Of a DNA stretch of 7,903 bases, positions 1-6,712 are shown piece after piece. The notes under the pieces were generated by a model. That model saw only the letters and a list, made by a program, of their open reading frames with translations, made no database searches and was not told the DNA's origin. The translations under genes were made by a program, and so were the position numbers. The stretch comes from Candidatus Caldarchaeum sp. (GTDB lineage: Archaea; Thermoproteota; Nitrososphaeria_A; Caldarchaeales; Caldarchaeaceae), in the NCBI GenBank assembly GCA_025054515.1, contig JANWZT010000053.1, forward strand, positions 1 to 7,903. Direction: 5' to 3'. Each line of letters opens with the position of its first letter. Within the stretch, counting starts at the first letter, position 1.

Positions 1-54
1 ATCTCCGGCCCTGTTCAAGGCCATTTTCAATTTCTCATCGGAAAGAAGGAACAT
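1..54 (-). CDS. possible N-terminal start of an unidentified protein, cut by window edge
   Basis: On the minus strand a reading frame opens after a TAG at 100-102 and stays open to base 1. The first ATG is at 52-54 and a GTG is possible at 67-69. From the ATG it reads MFLLSDEKLKMALNRAGD, 18 residues with a protein-like composition (an amphipathic, Lys/Leu-rich stretch). It lies downstream of the acyl-CoA synthetase gene on the same strand, about 230 bases beyond its stop codon. No Shine-Dalgarno sequence is obvious before the ATG. I do not recognise the family, and 54 bases are too few to exclude a chance open frame. The sequence to the left of the window would settle it. Confidence 0.25.
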   Translation of the reverse strand, partial: MFLLSDEKLKMALNRAGD

Positions 55-286
55 ATCAAAACAGACCACATCAAACGTATAAGGGTTGCTTACTTCGTCC
101 TAAACTGATAAACCGCGAAAAAATGAACTAACGAGGATTTTCTCGACACGAAGGGCTAGGGAAGATGGCGATACTTGTGTTGAAGCCCACGCTGATTGGA
201 AAAAAGATTATCAGCGTAAAACAGGAAGACCGTGAAACCCATTAAATCGAGGAGCACTAGGCCGAACTGCAGAAAATTGATTATTG
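55..286. other. intergenic region with a hairpin and no convincing gene
   Basis: This stretch follows the stop codon of the PatZ-like gene. It is more AT-rich than the flanking coding DNA. I see no tRNA or rRNA. It holds one clear inverted repeat (189-217) and a 26-codon plus-strand ORF at 165-245 starting MAILVLKPTLIGKKIISVKQ. That ORF looks protein-like, but it is short and contains the hairpin, so I do not call it as a gene. T-rich runs on the minus strand (near 200-205) could help end transcription from the upstream operon. Confidence 0.5.
189..217 (-). terminator. hairpin with T-run in the loop, possible terminator
   Basis: ACGCTGAT at 189-196 is matched perfectly by ATCAGCGT at 210-217, giving an 8-bp stem with a 13-base loop. 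On the minus strand the loop contains a run of six T. It lies about 70 bases past the stop of the PatZ-like gene. Archaeal terminators depend mainly on T-runs, so the T-run may matter more than the stem. A terminator role is inferred from position only. Confidence 0.3.
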
Positions 287-3115
287 TTATGTTTCTTTGG
301 TGGTGATGGTTATTTGCCGTGGTTTGGGCTTTGTTTCGACGGGTTTTTCCGTGTCGAGTTTGAGTTCGACGTAGACGTCTTCGCTGCGGCGTTTGACTGT
401 GAACCCCATTTTTCTGGCGAGGTTTATCATCCGCGTGTTTTCGGGGAGGATGATGCCGTAGACGGTTGATATTTTCTTCTCCGTCGCGATTTCGATGAGG
501 GTGTCGACGAGTTTGGTCCCGAGGCCGAGGCCTTGGAAGTCGTCGGCCACCAGCACCGCGAACTCCGCCCTCCTTCTGTCGGGGTCGATGATCAGCCTAC
601 CGACGCCGACGTTCCTCACCTTTCCGTCTTCACGGTATTCGGCGATGATGGCCATTTCCCTGTCGTAGTCGATGTTGCAGAACCTCACCAGCATTTCGTG
701 CGTAATTTCCCGGATGACTTGGAAAAACCGGAAACGGCTCGACTCCTCCGACAAGCCTTTGATCAACTCGTATTCGATCGGCTCGTCTTCGGGCTTTATC
801 GGCCGGAGAAGAACAGTCCGACCGTCTTTCAGCCTCCAAGGCCTCACATATTTCGTGGGATATGGCGAGATGACGAGGTGCTGGTAAGGTTCTTCGCTGG
901 GCTGGAAACCGGGGTCGAGGACTATTCTGCAGTCGGCCGCCGATACTTTGTCGCCGGCCACCATCAGCGGGTTGATTTCGGCTTCCTTGATTTCAGGAAA
1001 GTCGACGATGATGTTGGAGAACCGGACGATTGTTTCCTCGATTTTTCTGAGGTTTGCAGGCGGCTTGTTACGCAATCCCTTCAACAGAACGTCGTGAATC
1101 TTAGTTTCTTCGACGATTCGCCGCGCCAGAACCTGGTTGAGCGGAGGCAGGCCGACAGCCGTGTCTTTCATAAACTCGGTCGCAATACCGCCAGCCCCGA
1201 ACATGATCACCGACCCGAAGTCCGGGTCCTTCTTCGAGCCGATGATCAACTCGTAGTGAACCGGCTCAACCATCCGCTGAACGTAGAAACCCCTGACGTC
1301 GGCTTCGGATACAACGGTCTTAAACGATTCATTCATCTTCACAAAAGCCTTCCGCAACATCTCCTCCGACGATATGTTGAGAACGACTCCGCCGACGTCG
1401 GTTTTGTGGACGATTTTCGGCGAAACCACTTTGAGTGCGACCGGGTATCCGATTCGTCTTGCGGCGGCGACGGCTTCCTCCACGCTTGAGACGAGTTCTC
1501 CTTCGGGCCTCGGTATTCCGTAGACGTCGAGGAATTTGTTGGCCTCGTCGAGCCCCAGCACGTAACGGCCTTCGTTCAACGCCTTCTTGACCAAAAGCTT
1601 CAGAAAATTCTTGGGCGGCGACGGGTCTATCGGAAGGTCTTCGGGCGTTTCGTACAAAAGCTCGAGATTTCGTTTGTATTTGTACATGTAGATGTAGGTT
1701 TTGACGGCTTGCTCGGGTGTTTCATAGGTGGGAACATCGTTTTCGTGAAAGATTCTTCTGGCTTCGGCGAGTGATTCGCCGCCGACCATGACAGCCAACA
1801 CGGGCTTGACCCATTCGGTTTCTCTGATGATGTTGACGACAGCTTCGGCGAGGTCGTTGGGCAGGGCCGCTCCCTGAGGTGTGTAGATGACGATGACGCC
1901 GTCGACGTTGGGGTCGTTCAAGCAAAGCTTCAGAGCAGTCGTGTATCGTCTGACGTCAGCGTCTCCCAGAACGTCGACGGGGTTTCCACGGCTCCAGAAA
2001 CTCGGCAAAACCATGTCGAGCGATTCGATGGTCTGAGGCGAAAGCGAAGCCATCCGCGCGCCGTATTCTTCGACCGCGTCCGCGGCTATCACGCCGAGGC
2101 CTCCGGCGTTGGTTACGATGGCGAGGTTCGGGCCGACGGGTAGCCTGCGGGAGTCGAGGACGCTTGCGCAGTTGAAAAGCTCCTGTATTTCGTCGACTCG
2201 GACAACGCCTGCTCTTCTGAAGGCGGCTCTGTAGACGTCGAAGCTGCCTACCAGAGCTCCTGTGTGGGATTTGGCGGCTTTGGCCGCGATCTCGTATTTG
2301 CCGGGTTTGATGACGATGATGGGTTTGTTGCGGGCGAATCCTCTCGCGGCGCTCATGAATTTGCGTGCGTTGCCGACGTTCTCCATGTAGAGGAGGATGC
2401 TTTTGGTGTAGGGGTCTTGTCCGAGGAAGTCGATGAGGTCTCCGAAGTCGATGTCCAGCATCGAGCCGAGGGACGCGAACATGCTGAACCCGATGTGTCT
2501 GCTGACGGCCCAGTCAAGTATCGACGAGCCAAGGGCTCCGCTCTGCGAAATGAATGCTATCTGACCGGGCTCGGGGTATTTGTTGAAGAACGAAGCGTTC
2601 AAAGCAATGTGTGGCCTGATGAAGCCCATGCAGTTGGGCCCAAGAATTCGGATGCCGTAGCTCTGTCTTATTTCGTCGATTTCCTCTTCAAGCCGTCTGC
2701 CCTCTTCCCCAATCTCCTTGAACCCTGCCGAAATTATCACAACCCCTTCAACGCCCGCTTCTCCGCATTCTTCGACGACGGATGGAACGGTTTTGGCGGG
2801 TGTCGCGACGACGGCGAGGTCGACGTGTTCGGGGACATCTCTGATGGATGGATAGCATCTGAGGCCTTGAACTGTTTCACGGTTCGGGTTGACGGCGTAG
2901 ATTCGACGACGCGTCTTCCCCGTCAAAAGATTTTCCAGAACAGACAACCCGACGGAGCCGGGCCTGTCCGTCGCACCGATCAACGCGACGGCGGCGGGGT
3001 TGAACATCTTCGCCAAACTGCCCAAAAGCTTCCCAACCAATAGACCTTCAGGCAAGCTAAAATGGGTTGCGTTGGCCACGTATGATGTCGTCAACGGGCC
3101 CGACGGCTGTTTCAT
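287..3115 (-). CDS. PatZ-like fusion: ADP-forming acyl-CoA synthetase with C-terminal GNAT acetyltransferase
   Basis: This 942-residue protein combines a fused ADP-forming acyl-CoA synthetase with a GNAT domain, the layout of protein lysine acetyltransferases PatZ/Pka. Residues from about 38 hold the CoA-binding Rossmann domain (FNPAAVALIGATDRPGSVG). The ligase domain follows, with GPNCMGF near 159 and ISQSGALG near 189. His284 sits in SHTGALVGS, the site of the phosphorylated histidine in ADP-forming enzymes. An ATP-grasp domain lies at about 510-725 (KVVSPKIVHKTDVGGV, EINPL). The GNAT domain spans about 765-920, with acetyl-CoA loop QGLGLG at 861. The start was chosen because its ATG forms an ATGA overlap with the nucleotidyltransferase stop. 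Homology begins only near residue 37, so ATG 3007 is an alternative, possibly with its own TATA-like TTTTAGC near 3060; ATG 3202 is unlikely. It may acetylate lysines, make acyl-CoA, or both. The substrate is unknown. Confidence 0.9.
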   Translation of the reverse strand: MKQPSGPLTTSYVANATHFSLPEGLLVGKLLGSLAKMFNPAAVALIGATDRPGSVGLSVLENLLTGKTRRRIYAVNPNRETVQGLRCYPSIRDVPEHVDLAVVATPAKTVPSVVEECGEAGVEGVVIISAGFKEIGEEGRRLEEEIDEIRQSYGIRILGPNCMGFIRPHIALNASFFNKYPEPGQIAFISQSGALGSSILDWAVSRHIGFSMFASLGSMLDIDFGDLIDFLGQDPYTKSILLYMENVGNARKFMSAARGFARNKPIIVIKPGKYEIAAKAAKSHTGALVGSFDVYRAAFRRAGVVRVDEIQELFNCASVLDSRRLPVGPNLAIVTNAGGLGVIAADAVEEYGARMASLSPQTIESLDMVLPSFWSRGNPVDVLGDADVRRYTTALKLCLNDPNVDGVIVIYTPQGAALPNDLAEAVVNIIRETEWVKPVLAVMVGGESLAEARRIFHENDVPTYETPEQAVKTYIYMYKYKRNLELLYETPEDLPIDPSPPKNFLKLLVKKALNEGRYVLGLDEANKFLDVYGIPRPEGELVSSVEEAVAAARRIGYPVALKVVSPKIVHKTDVGGVVLNISSEEMLRKAFVKMNESFKTVVSEADVRGFYVQRMVEPVHYELIIGSKKDPDFGSVIMFGAGGIATEFMKDTAVGLPPLNQVLARRIVEETKIHDVLLKGLRNKPPANLRKIEETIVRFSNIIVDFPEIKEAEINPLMVAGDKVSAADCRIVLDPGFQPSEEPYQHLVISPYPTKYVRPWRLKDGRTVLLRPIKPEDEPIEYELIKGLSEESSRFRFFQVIREITHEMLVRFCNIDYDREMAIIAEYREDGKVRNVGVGRLIIDPDRRRAEFAVLVADDFQGLGLGTKLVDTLIEIATEKKISTVYGIILPENTRMINLARKMGFTVKRRSEDVYVELKLDTEKPVETKPKPRQITITTKET

Positions 3116-3519
3116 GTGATTTTGACAGCCCATCCCCGGCGCTCCGGCGTCAAAACACCGCTTTCCACAAGCTCTTTCAACCGTCTCCGAAGCCCCTCCC
3201 AAAAACCGTTATCATAAAGGACAACACCATCCTTCAAACAATCAAGAACTAAAAGATTAAAGTCCTCAAACATCTTCAACACCTCGTCGACCGAGTAGAC
3301 GAACAGGTCGACAGGCCCTTCCACATAGACGCTGTATTCCAGCATGCGGTCGATGATTCTTCGCCCATTCCGCGAAACGACGACCATGAGGTCGAAGTCG
3401 CTGTAGATTGTCCATTCATCCTTCACCATCGAGCCGAACAAAACAACCGAAACAACCTCCCCAGTTTTTTCACGCAGAATGTTTCTTACAGTGTTTTCCA
3501 GCTTATCCGCCTTAGGCAA
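3112..3519 (-). CDS. MNT-family minimal nucleotidyltransferase (partner of HEPN protein)
   Basis: This is a small polymerase-beta-fold nucleotidyltransferase, about 135 residues from the chosen start. The signature is complete: VVLFGSM with G29 and S30, then SDFDLMV with Asp41 and Asp43, and a third carboxylate in PVDLFV (Asp71). It should therefore bind metal and NTP. In HEPN/MNT toxin-antitoxin pairs the MNT protein is the antitoxin, and studied members add AMP to the HEPN partner. The start is uncertain. The first ATG of the frame is at 3594 but would overlap the HEPN gene by 83 bases; TTG at 3519 gives an 8-base overlap and a normal N-terminus; TTG at 3540 is also possible. It ends in an ATGA overlap with the acyl-CoA synthetase gene, so the three genes are probably translated together. 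Confidence 0.85.
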   Translation of the reverse strand: MPKADKLENTVRNILREKTGEVVSVVLFGSMVKDEWTIYSDFDLMVVVSRNGRRIIDRMLEYSVYVEGPVDLFVYSVDEVLKMFEDFNLLVLDCLKDGVVLYDNGFWEGLRRRLKELVESGVLTPERRGWAVKIT

Positions 3520-3886
3520 GCTCCGTAGCTTCTCCGGCAAAAGCAACGATTTTCTCTGCCCTCCATAGGGCATCCTCTGCATCGGTCTCATCAAACATAT
3601 CGGATGGAGCTCCGCCGGGAAAAGCGTTGGGACAAAGCGAAGTAATGTAGTATCTGTTTAGAATGCGGGAATCATCTTTCACCTCCCGCGGAGCTGGAGT
3701 TAATTTGTCGACTTCGTTGACGAGCTCGACGAGGTCGTTGCCTGTCCTTGGATGGCCGAAATCTTCGAGAACAGCCTTCAACGCTTTTTCAGTGGCTTGA
3801 TGGCTTGCGAAACAGCTCCACGCGTAATTACTTGTGTTCAGCAGGTCTGCTTTCGCCTGCCTCATCCAATCCGCGGCCCGTCTCAT
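3512..3886 (-). CDS. HEPN-domain protein, putative toxin of a HEPN/MNT pair
   Basis: This 124-residue all-helical protein has the classic HEPN N-terminus: DWMRQAKADLLNTSNYAWSC followed by HQATEKALKAVL (about residues 6-40), and a C-terminal part with RYYIT (79-83), PGGAPSD and TDAEDALWRAEKIV. The gene order HEPN then MNT, with a short overlap, is typical of HEPN/MNT toxin-antitoxin modules. The usual TRYPDA stretch of this HEPN group reads TSLCPNA here, and I find no Rx4-6H motif of the kind that cleaves RNA. RNase activity is therefore doubtful; many members of this HEPN subgroup lack it and may simply regulate the nucleotidyltransferase. ATG 3886 lies 34 bases after the leuC stop, so it is probably in the leuC transcript. 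There is no good Shine-Dalgarno site. Confidence 0.85.
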   Translation of the reverse strand: MRRAADWMRQAKADLLNTSNYAWSCFASHQATEKALKAVLEDFGHPRTGNDLVELVNEVDKLTPAPREVKDDSRILNRYYITSLCPNAFPGGAPSDMFDETDAEDALWRAEKIVAFAGEATELA

Positions 3887-3920
3887 GGATGTTCAGCAAC
3901 GAAGAAATTACGTAAGCTTG

Positions 3921-5336
3921 CTACGCGATGTCACTTAGTTCATATTGTCTTGGGTCTGTTATTTTTCCGGTTAGCGCTGTCGCCGCCGCCACCAGTGGGC
4001 TGGCGAGGTGTGTTCTTCCGCCGGGGCCTTGGCGGTTTTCGAAGTTGCGGTTGCTGGTGGCGAGGCATCTTTCGCCGGGCCTGAGCCGGTCTTCGTTCAT
4101 GGCGATGCACATGCTGCATCCGCTGTTCCGCCATTCGAACCCCGCTTCGATGAATATGCGGTGGAGGCCCATTCTTTCGGCTCTTCTTTTGGTGAGCATG
4201 CTTCCGGGGACGACGAGAACTCTTACCCCCGGTGCTTTTTTCTTCCCCTTGACGAGGCGTGCGACGTCAATCAGGTCGCTGAGCCGTGCGTTGGTGCAGC
4301 TGCCGATGAAGACGGTGTCGACTTTGACGTCAGTTATTTTCATGCCGGGCTGAAGGCCCATGTATTCGAGGGCCCTCTGCACCGACTTCCTTTCAACCGG
4401 GTCGTCGAAATCATCGGGAGACGGAACTGTTTCGGATATTCCGACGGTCATTCCGGGGTTCGTCCCCCACGTCACCTGCGGCTCAAGCCCTGAAACGTTG
4501 AAGAAATGGGTTGTGTCGTATCTTGCGTTAGGCTCCGTCTTGAGGGTTCGCCAGTATTCCATGGCTTCATCCCATTCACGGCCCTTCGGCGCGTAGGGAG
4601 TGTCTCTGATGTAGTTGTAGACTTTTTCGTCGGGCTCGATGATGGCCGTCCGGGCTCCGCCCTCTATGCTCATGTTCGCAAGAGTCATCCGTTCTTCGAC
4701 GCTGAGCTGTTTCGTCAAAGGGCCCGTGAATTCGACGACGTGTCCGATGCATCCGCCTGTGCCGAGCTTGCGGATGATGTGGAGGATGATGTCTTTTGCG
4801 GTTACGTTCTGCTGGAGCTTACCATCAAGAATGATGTTCATCTGCTTGGGTTTTTTGAGCCAGAGCGTCTGGGTCGCGAAGACGTGTTCGCCTTCGCTTG
4901 TTCCTATGCCGAATGCAAGTGCTCCGAATGCTCCATGCGTGGACGTGTGGCTGTCTCCGCAGACAAGTGTGATGCCGGGTATGGTGAGGCCGAGCTCGGG
5001 CCCGATGACGTGAACGATTCCTTGGAACGGGCTGAAGTAGTCGAACAAAGTGATGCCGAATTCGGATGCGTTGCGTTTGAGGGCCTGCATCTGCGCCGCC
5101 GACATCGGCTCTTTGACGGGCTCGGTTCTATCGGACGTGGGGACGTTGTGGTCCATCACTGCGAAGGTGAGGTCGGGCCTACGGACTTTCCGGCCCGAGG
5201 CCCTAAGGCCTTCGAACGCGAGCGGCGAAGTCACTTCATGAGTAAGATGGCGGTCGATGTAGAGAAGCGTCATCCCATCATCCCGCTCGGCCAGAGCATG
5301 ACCATCCCAGATCTTCTCGAAAACAGTCCGCCCCAT
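3921..5336 (-). CDS. leuC: 3-isopropylmalate dehydratase large subunit
   Basis: LeuC with the small subunit LeuD isomerises 2-isopropylmalate to 3-isopropylmalate in cytosolic leucine synthesis. The 471 residues match the bacterial-type LeuC from end to end, for example LLYIDRHLTHEVTSP near 24, MDHNV at 61, VCGDSHTSTHGAFGALAFGI at 125-144, QVTWGTNPG at 287 and EAGFEWRNSGCSMC near 397. The three [4Fe-4S] ligands are present: Cys347 (GSCTNAR), Cys407 and Cys410 (GCSMC). The length and sequence fit the roughly 466-residue enterobacterial form, not the shorter roughly 420-residue archaeal homoaconitase/isopropylmalate form, which suggests an old transfer from bacteria. No leuD is adjacent; HEPN and MNT genes follow instead. 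A TATA-like box about 30 bases before the ATG, with no Shine-Dalgarno site, suggests a nearly leaderless mRNA. Confidence 0.96.
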   Translation of the reverse strand: MGRTVFEKIWDGHALAERDDGMTLLYIDRHLTHEVTSPLAFEGLRASGRKVRRPDLTFAVMDHNVPTSDRTEPVKEPMSAAQMQALKRNASEFGITLFDYFSPFQGIVHVIGPELGLTIPGITLVCGDSHTSTHGAFGALAFGIGTSEGEHVFATQTLWLKKPKQMNIILDGKLQQNVTAKDIILHIIRKLGTGGCIGHVVEFTGPLTKQLSVEERMTLANMSIEGGARTAIIEPDEKVYNYIRDTPYAPKGREWDEAMEYWRTLKTEPNARYDTTHFFNVSGLEPQVTWGTNPGMTVGISETVPSPDDFDDPVERKSVQRALEYMGLQPGMKITDVKVDTVFIGSCTNARLSDLIDVARLVKGKKKAPGVRVLVVPGSMLTKRRAERMGLHRIFIEAGFEWRNSGCSMCIAMNEDRLRPGERCLATSNRNFENRQGPGGRTHLASPLVAAATALTGKITDPRQYELSDIA

Positions 5337-5365
5337 ACTACGGCACCATATTCAAAACATCTCCG

Positions 5366-5372
5366 TAAAAAA
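5366..5372 (-). promoter_or_regulatory. TATA-like box for leuC
   Basis: On the minus strand this reads TTTTTTA within CATTTTTTACGG. Its centre is about 33 bases before the leuC ATG (5336), which would put transcription start only some 7 bases before the start codon. That fits an archaeal promoter with a very short leader and the lack of a Shine-Dalgarno site. It also suggests leuC is transcribed separately from the ParB cassette. The call rests on composition and spacing alone. Confidence 0.4.
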
Positions 5373-5384
5373 TGTATCACAGCG

Positions 5385-5396
5385 TTTTCCGGAAAA
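5385..5396. promoter_or_regulatory. perfect 12-bp palindrome upstream of leuC promoter
   Basis: TTTTCCGGAAAA is a perfect palindrome centred about 21 bases upstream of the TATA-like box of leuC and about 75 bases after the ParB stop. The position fits a binding site for an activator or a transcription-factor recruitment site. It could also belong to the 3' end of the ParB transcript. The regulator is unknown. Confidence 0.35.
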
Positions 5397-5467
5397 ATTT
5401 TGGGACGTCCGAAGAAGCCCAAACCAAAGATGCAGCGGTCGACGAGCTCCATTTCCGCGGCAGGCTG

Positions 5468-6274
5468 TCAAAACTTCTGCCAAAGAAGCTTAACGGTTCC
5501 GACGTCGTTCAAAGGAATCTGAACACGCCAAACCGTCTCCACTCCTTTCCGAGCTTCGAAAACGACGACGCCAGCTACTGTCCGCAGAAGATATTCGTAT
5601 GACGCGGTCGCGGAGACCGTGTTTTCATCTGTCCGGCGTGGTGTCGACCAGTAGTGTTTTTCCACGATTTCCGCGGGGTTTGCGTTGGGTTTGGCGGCGA
5701 TTTCCTTCAACGCCTGTTGAAGAACGGGTTTTGGAAGAGGATGGGATTGAAGAATTTCGACGACCTGCTTCTTCTTTTCCTCGTCGACCAGCGTCTTCTC
5801 CACCAAAGCCACGGCGGATACCGGCAGATGCTCGCCCAAATGCCTGTGTTTGACCGCCTTCTTCAAAGCGTAGTACCATGTTTTGGAGACGCCGAGGAAG
5901 CGGCAAGCTTCGTCGATGTTTTTGAATATTTCTTCAGCGACGAGCCTTTCCACATAGACCACGAGCTCTTCGTCGGTGAGGTCTTCTTGGCTGAAATGGA
6001 TGGCAAGTGATGTTTGGGGAATGTTTGAATGTTCGATGATGATGCAGGGGATTTTCTGGATGTTTGCCTGTTTGGCTGCTTCGAGACGGCGGCTTCCGTC
6101 GAGGACTTCGTAGATGTTTTCTTCGACGGGGTATACGAGGAGCGGTTGCTTGACGCCTTCGCGGCGGATGCTTTCGACGAGAATTCTGTGTCTATCGGGG
6201 TCTTGGACGAGGCGGGGGTTGTAAACGCTTTTCCTCAAACAACCCACGTCGAGAAAAACGACTTCACCCAACAT
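5468..6274 (-). CDS. ParB/Spo0J-like DNA-binding protein
   Basis: This 268-residue protein has an N-terminal ParB domain: YNPRL at 18-22, a helix ending RREGVKQPLLV (37-47), and the conserved box YEVLDGSRRLEAAKQANI (55-72), the counterpart of the GERRxRA nucleotide-binding motif of ParB. A helix-turn-helix follows at about 118-140 (DEACRFLGVSKTWYYALKK). The last 100 residues, with a Lys/Glu-rich linker and a beta-rich end, match nothing I recognise. ParB proteins bind specific DNA sites and cooperate with a ParA ATPase to segregate plasmids or chromosomes. No parA lies in this window. A good Shine-Dalgarno site (GGTGA, about 6 bases before the ATG) overlaps the stop of the preceding 90-residue gene, which ends 4 bases earlier, so the two are cotranscribed. 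Transcriptional regulation, as in other ParB-fold proteins, is an alternative role. Confidence 0.88.
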   Translation of the reverse strand: MLGEVVFLDVGCLRKSVYNPRLVQDPDRHRILVESIRREGVKQPLLVYPVEENIYEVLDGSRRLEAAKQANIQKIPCIIIEHSNIPQTSLAIHFSQEDLTDEELVVYVERLVAEEIFKNIDEACRFLGVSKTWYYALKKAVKHRHLGEHLPVSAVALVEKTLVDEEKKKQVVEILQSHPLPKPVLQQALKEIAAKPNANPAEIVEKHYWSTPRRTDENTVSATASYEYLLRTVAGVVVFEARKGVETVWRVQIPLNDVGTVKLLWQKF

Positions 6275-6278
6275 CTGC

Positions 6279-6551
6279 TCACCTTTTTCGGAAGATGATC
6301 AACGGTTTTTTGCGGTCGACTACTTCGATGACCCATCGGGATGTCGTGAAAACGTTTGATACGGCGAACCGTTGAAGTGCGAGGCTGAGAAGGGATTTGC
6401 CGCGTCTGTTTCCACGGTTTAAGATCTGGCGGAGCTCTCCTCTTCCGACGGTTATGGTTTGCTGTTGTTTCTGTTCGGCGAGCCGCGTCAGCTCTTCGCC
6501 AACCGATAAAATAACGGATAGGGCGCTGTGTTTTGAAAACATTTTGGGCAT
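6279..6551 (-). CDS. small basic protein of unknown function, possible winged-helix DNA-binding protein
   Basis: This is a 90-residue protein rich in Arg and Lys (NRGNRRGKSLL, IIFRKR at the C-terminus). The start at 6551 was chosen over an upstream ATG at 6641 because it forms a TGATG junction with the stop of the ribbon-helix-helix gene and has AGGGGG about 8 bases ahead; the longer version would read through that whole gene. Predicted order by eye: N-terminal helices (ALSVILSVGEELTRLAEQKQ), a helix-turn-helix-like segment (GRGELRQILNRGNRRGKSLL), then two beta strands (RWVIEVVD, PLIIFRKR) that could be a wing. I recognise no family. The Sulfolobus plasmid pNOB8 encodes a small helical DNA-binding protein, AspA, before ParB, and this protein could play a similar part. 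That parallel is inferred from gene order and not from sequence. Confidence 0.75.
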   Translation of the reverse strand: MPKMFSKHSALSVILSVGEELTRLAEQKQQQTITVGRGELRQILNRGNRRGKSLLSLALQRFAVSNVFTTSRWVIEVVDRKKPLIIFRKR

Positions 6552-6712
6552 CAGCTTTCCCCCTTCATCGCGTTTCGTATCAGCCTGCGGAGGTAAACGG
6601 CGACGGGGACGCCGGCTTCGCCGGCTTTCATCAAAAGCCATTCATGCAGTTCGACGGGGAGGCGGACGTGAAAGGTTATCGACTGTTTTGTTAGGCTTTT
6701 TTTGGGCGGCAT
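6551..6712 (-). CDS. 53-residue ribbon-helix-helix (CopG/Arc-type) DNA-binding protein
   Basis: The frame reads MPPKKSLTKQ, then a beta strand SITFHVRLP (11-19), helix ELHEWLLMKAGEAG (21-34), and helix VPVAVYLRRLIRNAMK (35-50). This is a minimal ribbon-helix-helix fold with a basic N-terminal tail, which dimerises and inserts the paired strand into the DNA major groove. At 53 residues it falls below common gene-finding cut-offs. Its ATG sits inside one copy of an 18-bp repeat and has GGGGAG ahead at 10-base spacing. Its TGA overlaps the ATG of the 90-residue gene. Small proteins of this type often precede or accompany par genes and repress their own operon, so it is probably the autorepressor of this ParB cassette. 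The repeats around its start are candidate operators. Confidence 0.85.
   Translation of the reverse strand: MPPKKSLTKQSITFHVRLPVELHEWLLMKAGEAGVPVAVYLRRLIRNAMKGES

Noticed and set aside
533..1489. 318-codon open frame on the plus strand opposite the PatZ-like gene
   Set aside because: The minus strand has unmistakable ATP-grasp and GNAT motifs over the same bases. The plus translation is low in recognisable structure and rich in His/Asp/Arg as expected of an antisense frame.
2264..3043. 259-codon open frame on the plus strand
   Set aside because: It is antisense to the CoA-binding and ligase domains of the PatZ-like protein. No domain could be recognised.
3520..3594. ATG start for the MNT gene at 3594
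   Set aside because: It would overlap the HEPN coding region by 83 bases and add 25 residues that nucleotidyltransferases of this type do not need. TTG 3519 or 3540 fits better, though this cannot be proved from sequence alone.
5270..5452. 60-codon minus-strand frame between ParB and leuC
   Set aside because: It overlaps the first 67 bases of leuC in another frame and spans the leuC promoter and palindrome. It has no ribosome-binding site of note and no recognisable family.
4506..5522. 338-codon open frame on the plus strand opposite leuC
   Set aside because: It lies antisense to a clear full-length LeuC and runs past its start. The translation shows no family features and reads as the mirror of LeuC codons.
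6552..6641. Longer version of the 90-residue gene starting at ATG 6641
   Set aside because: The extra 30 residues (RRSRRPRRRLPPQ) lie wholly inside the ribbon-helix-helix gene in another frame. The TGATG junction gives a better start.
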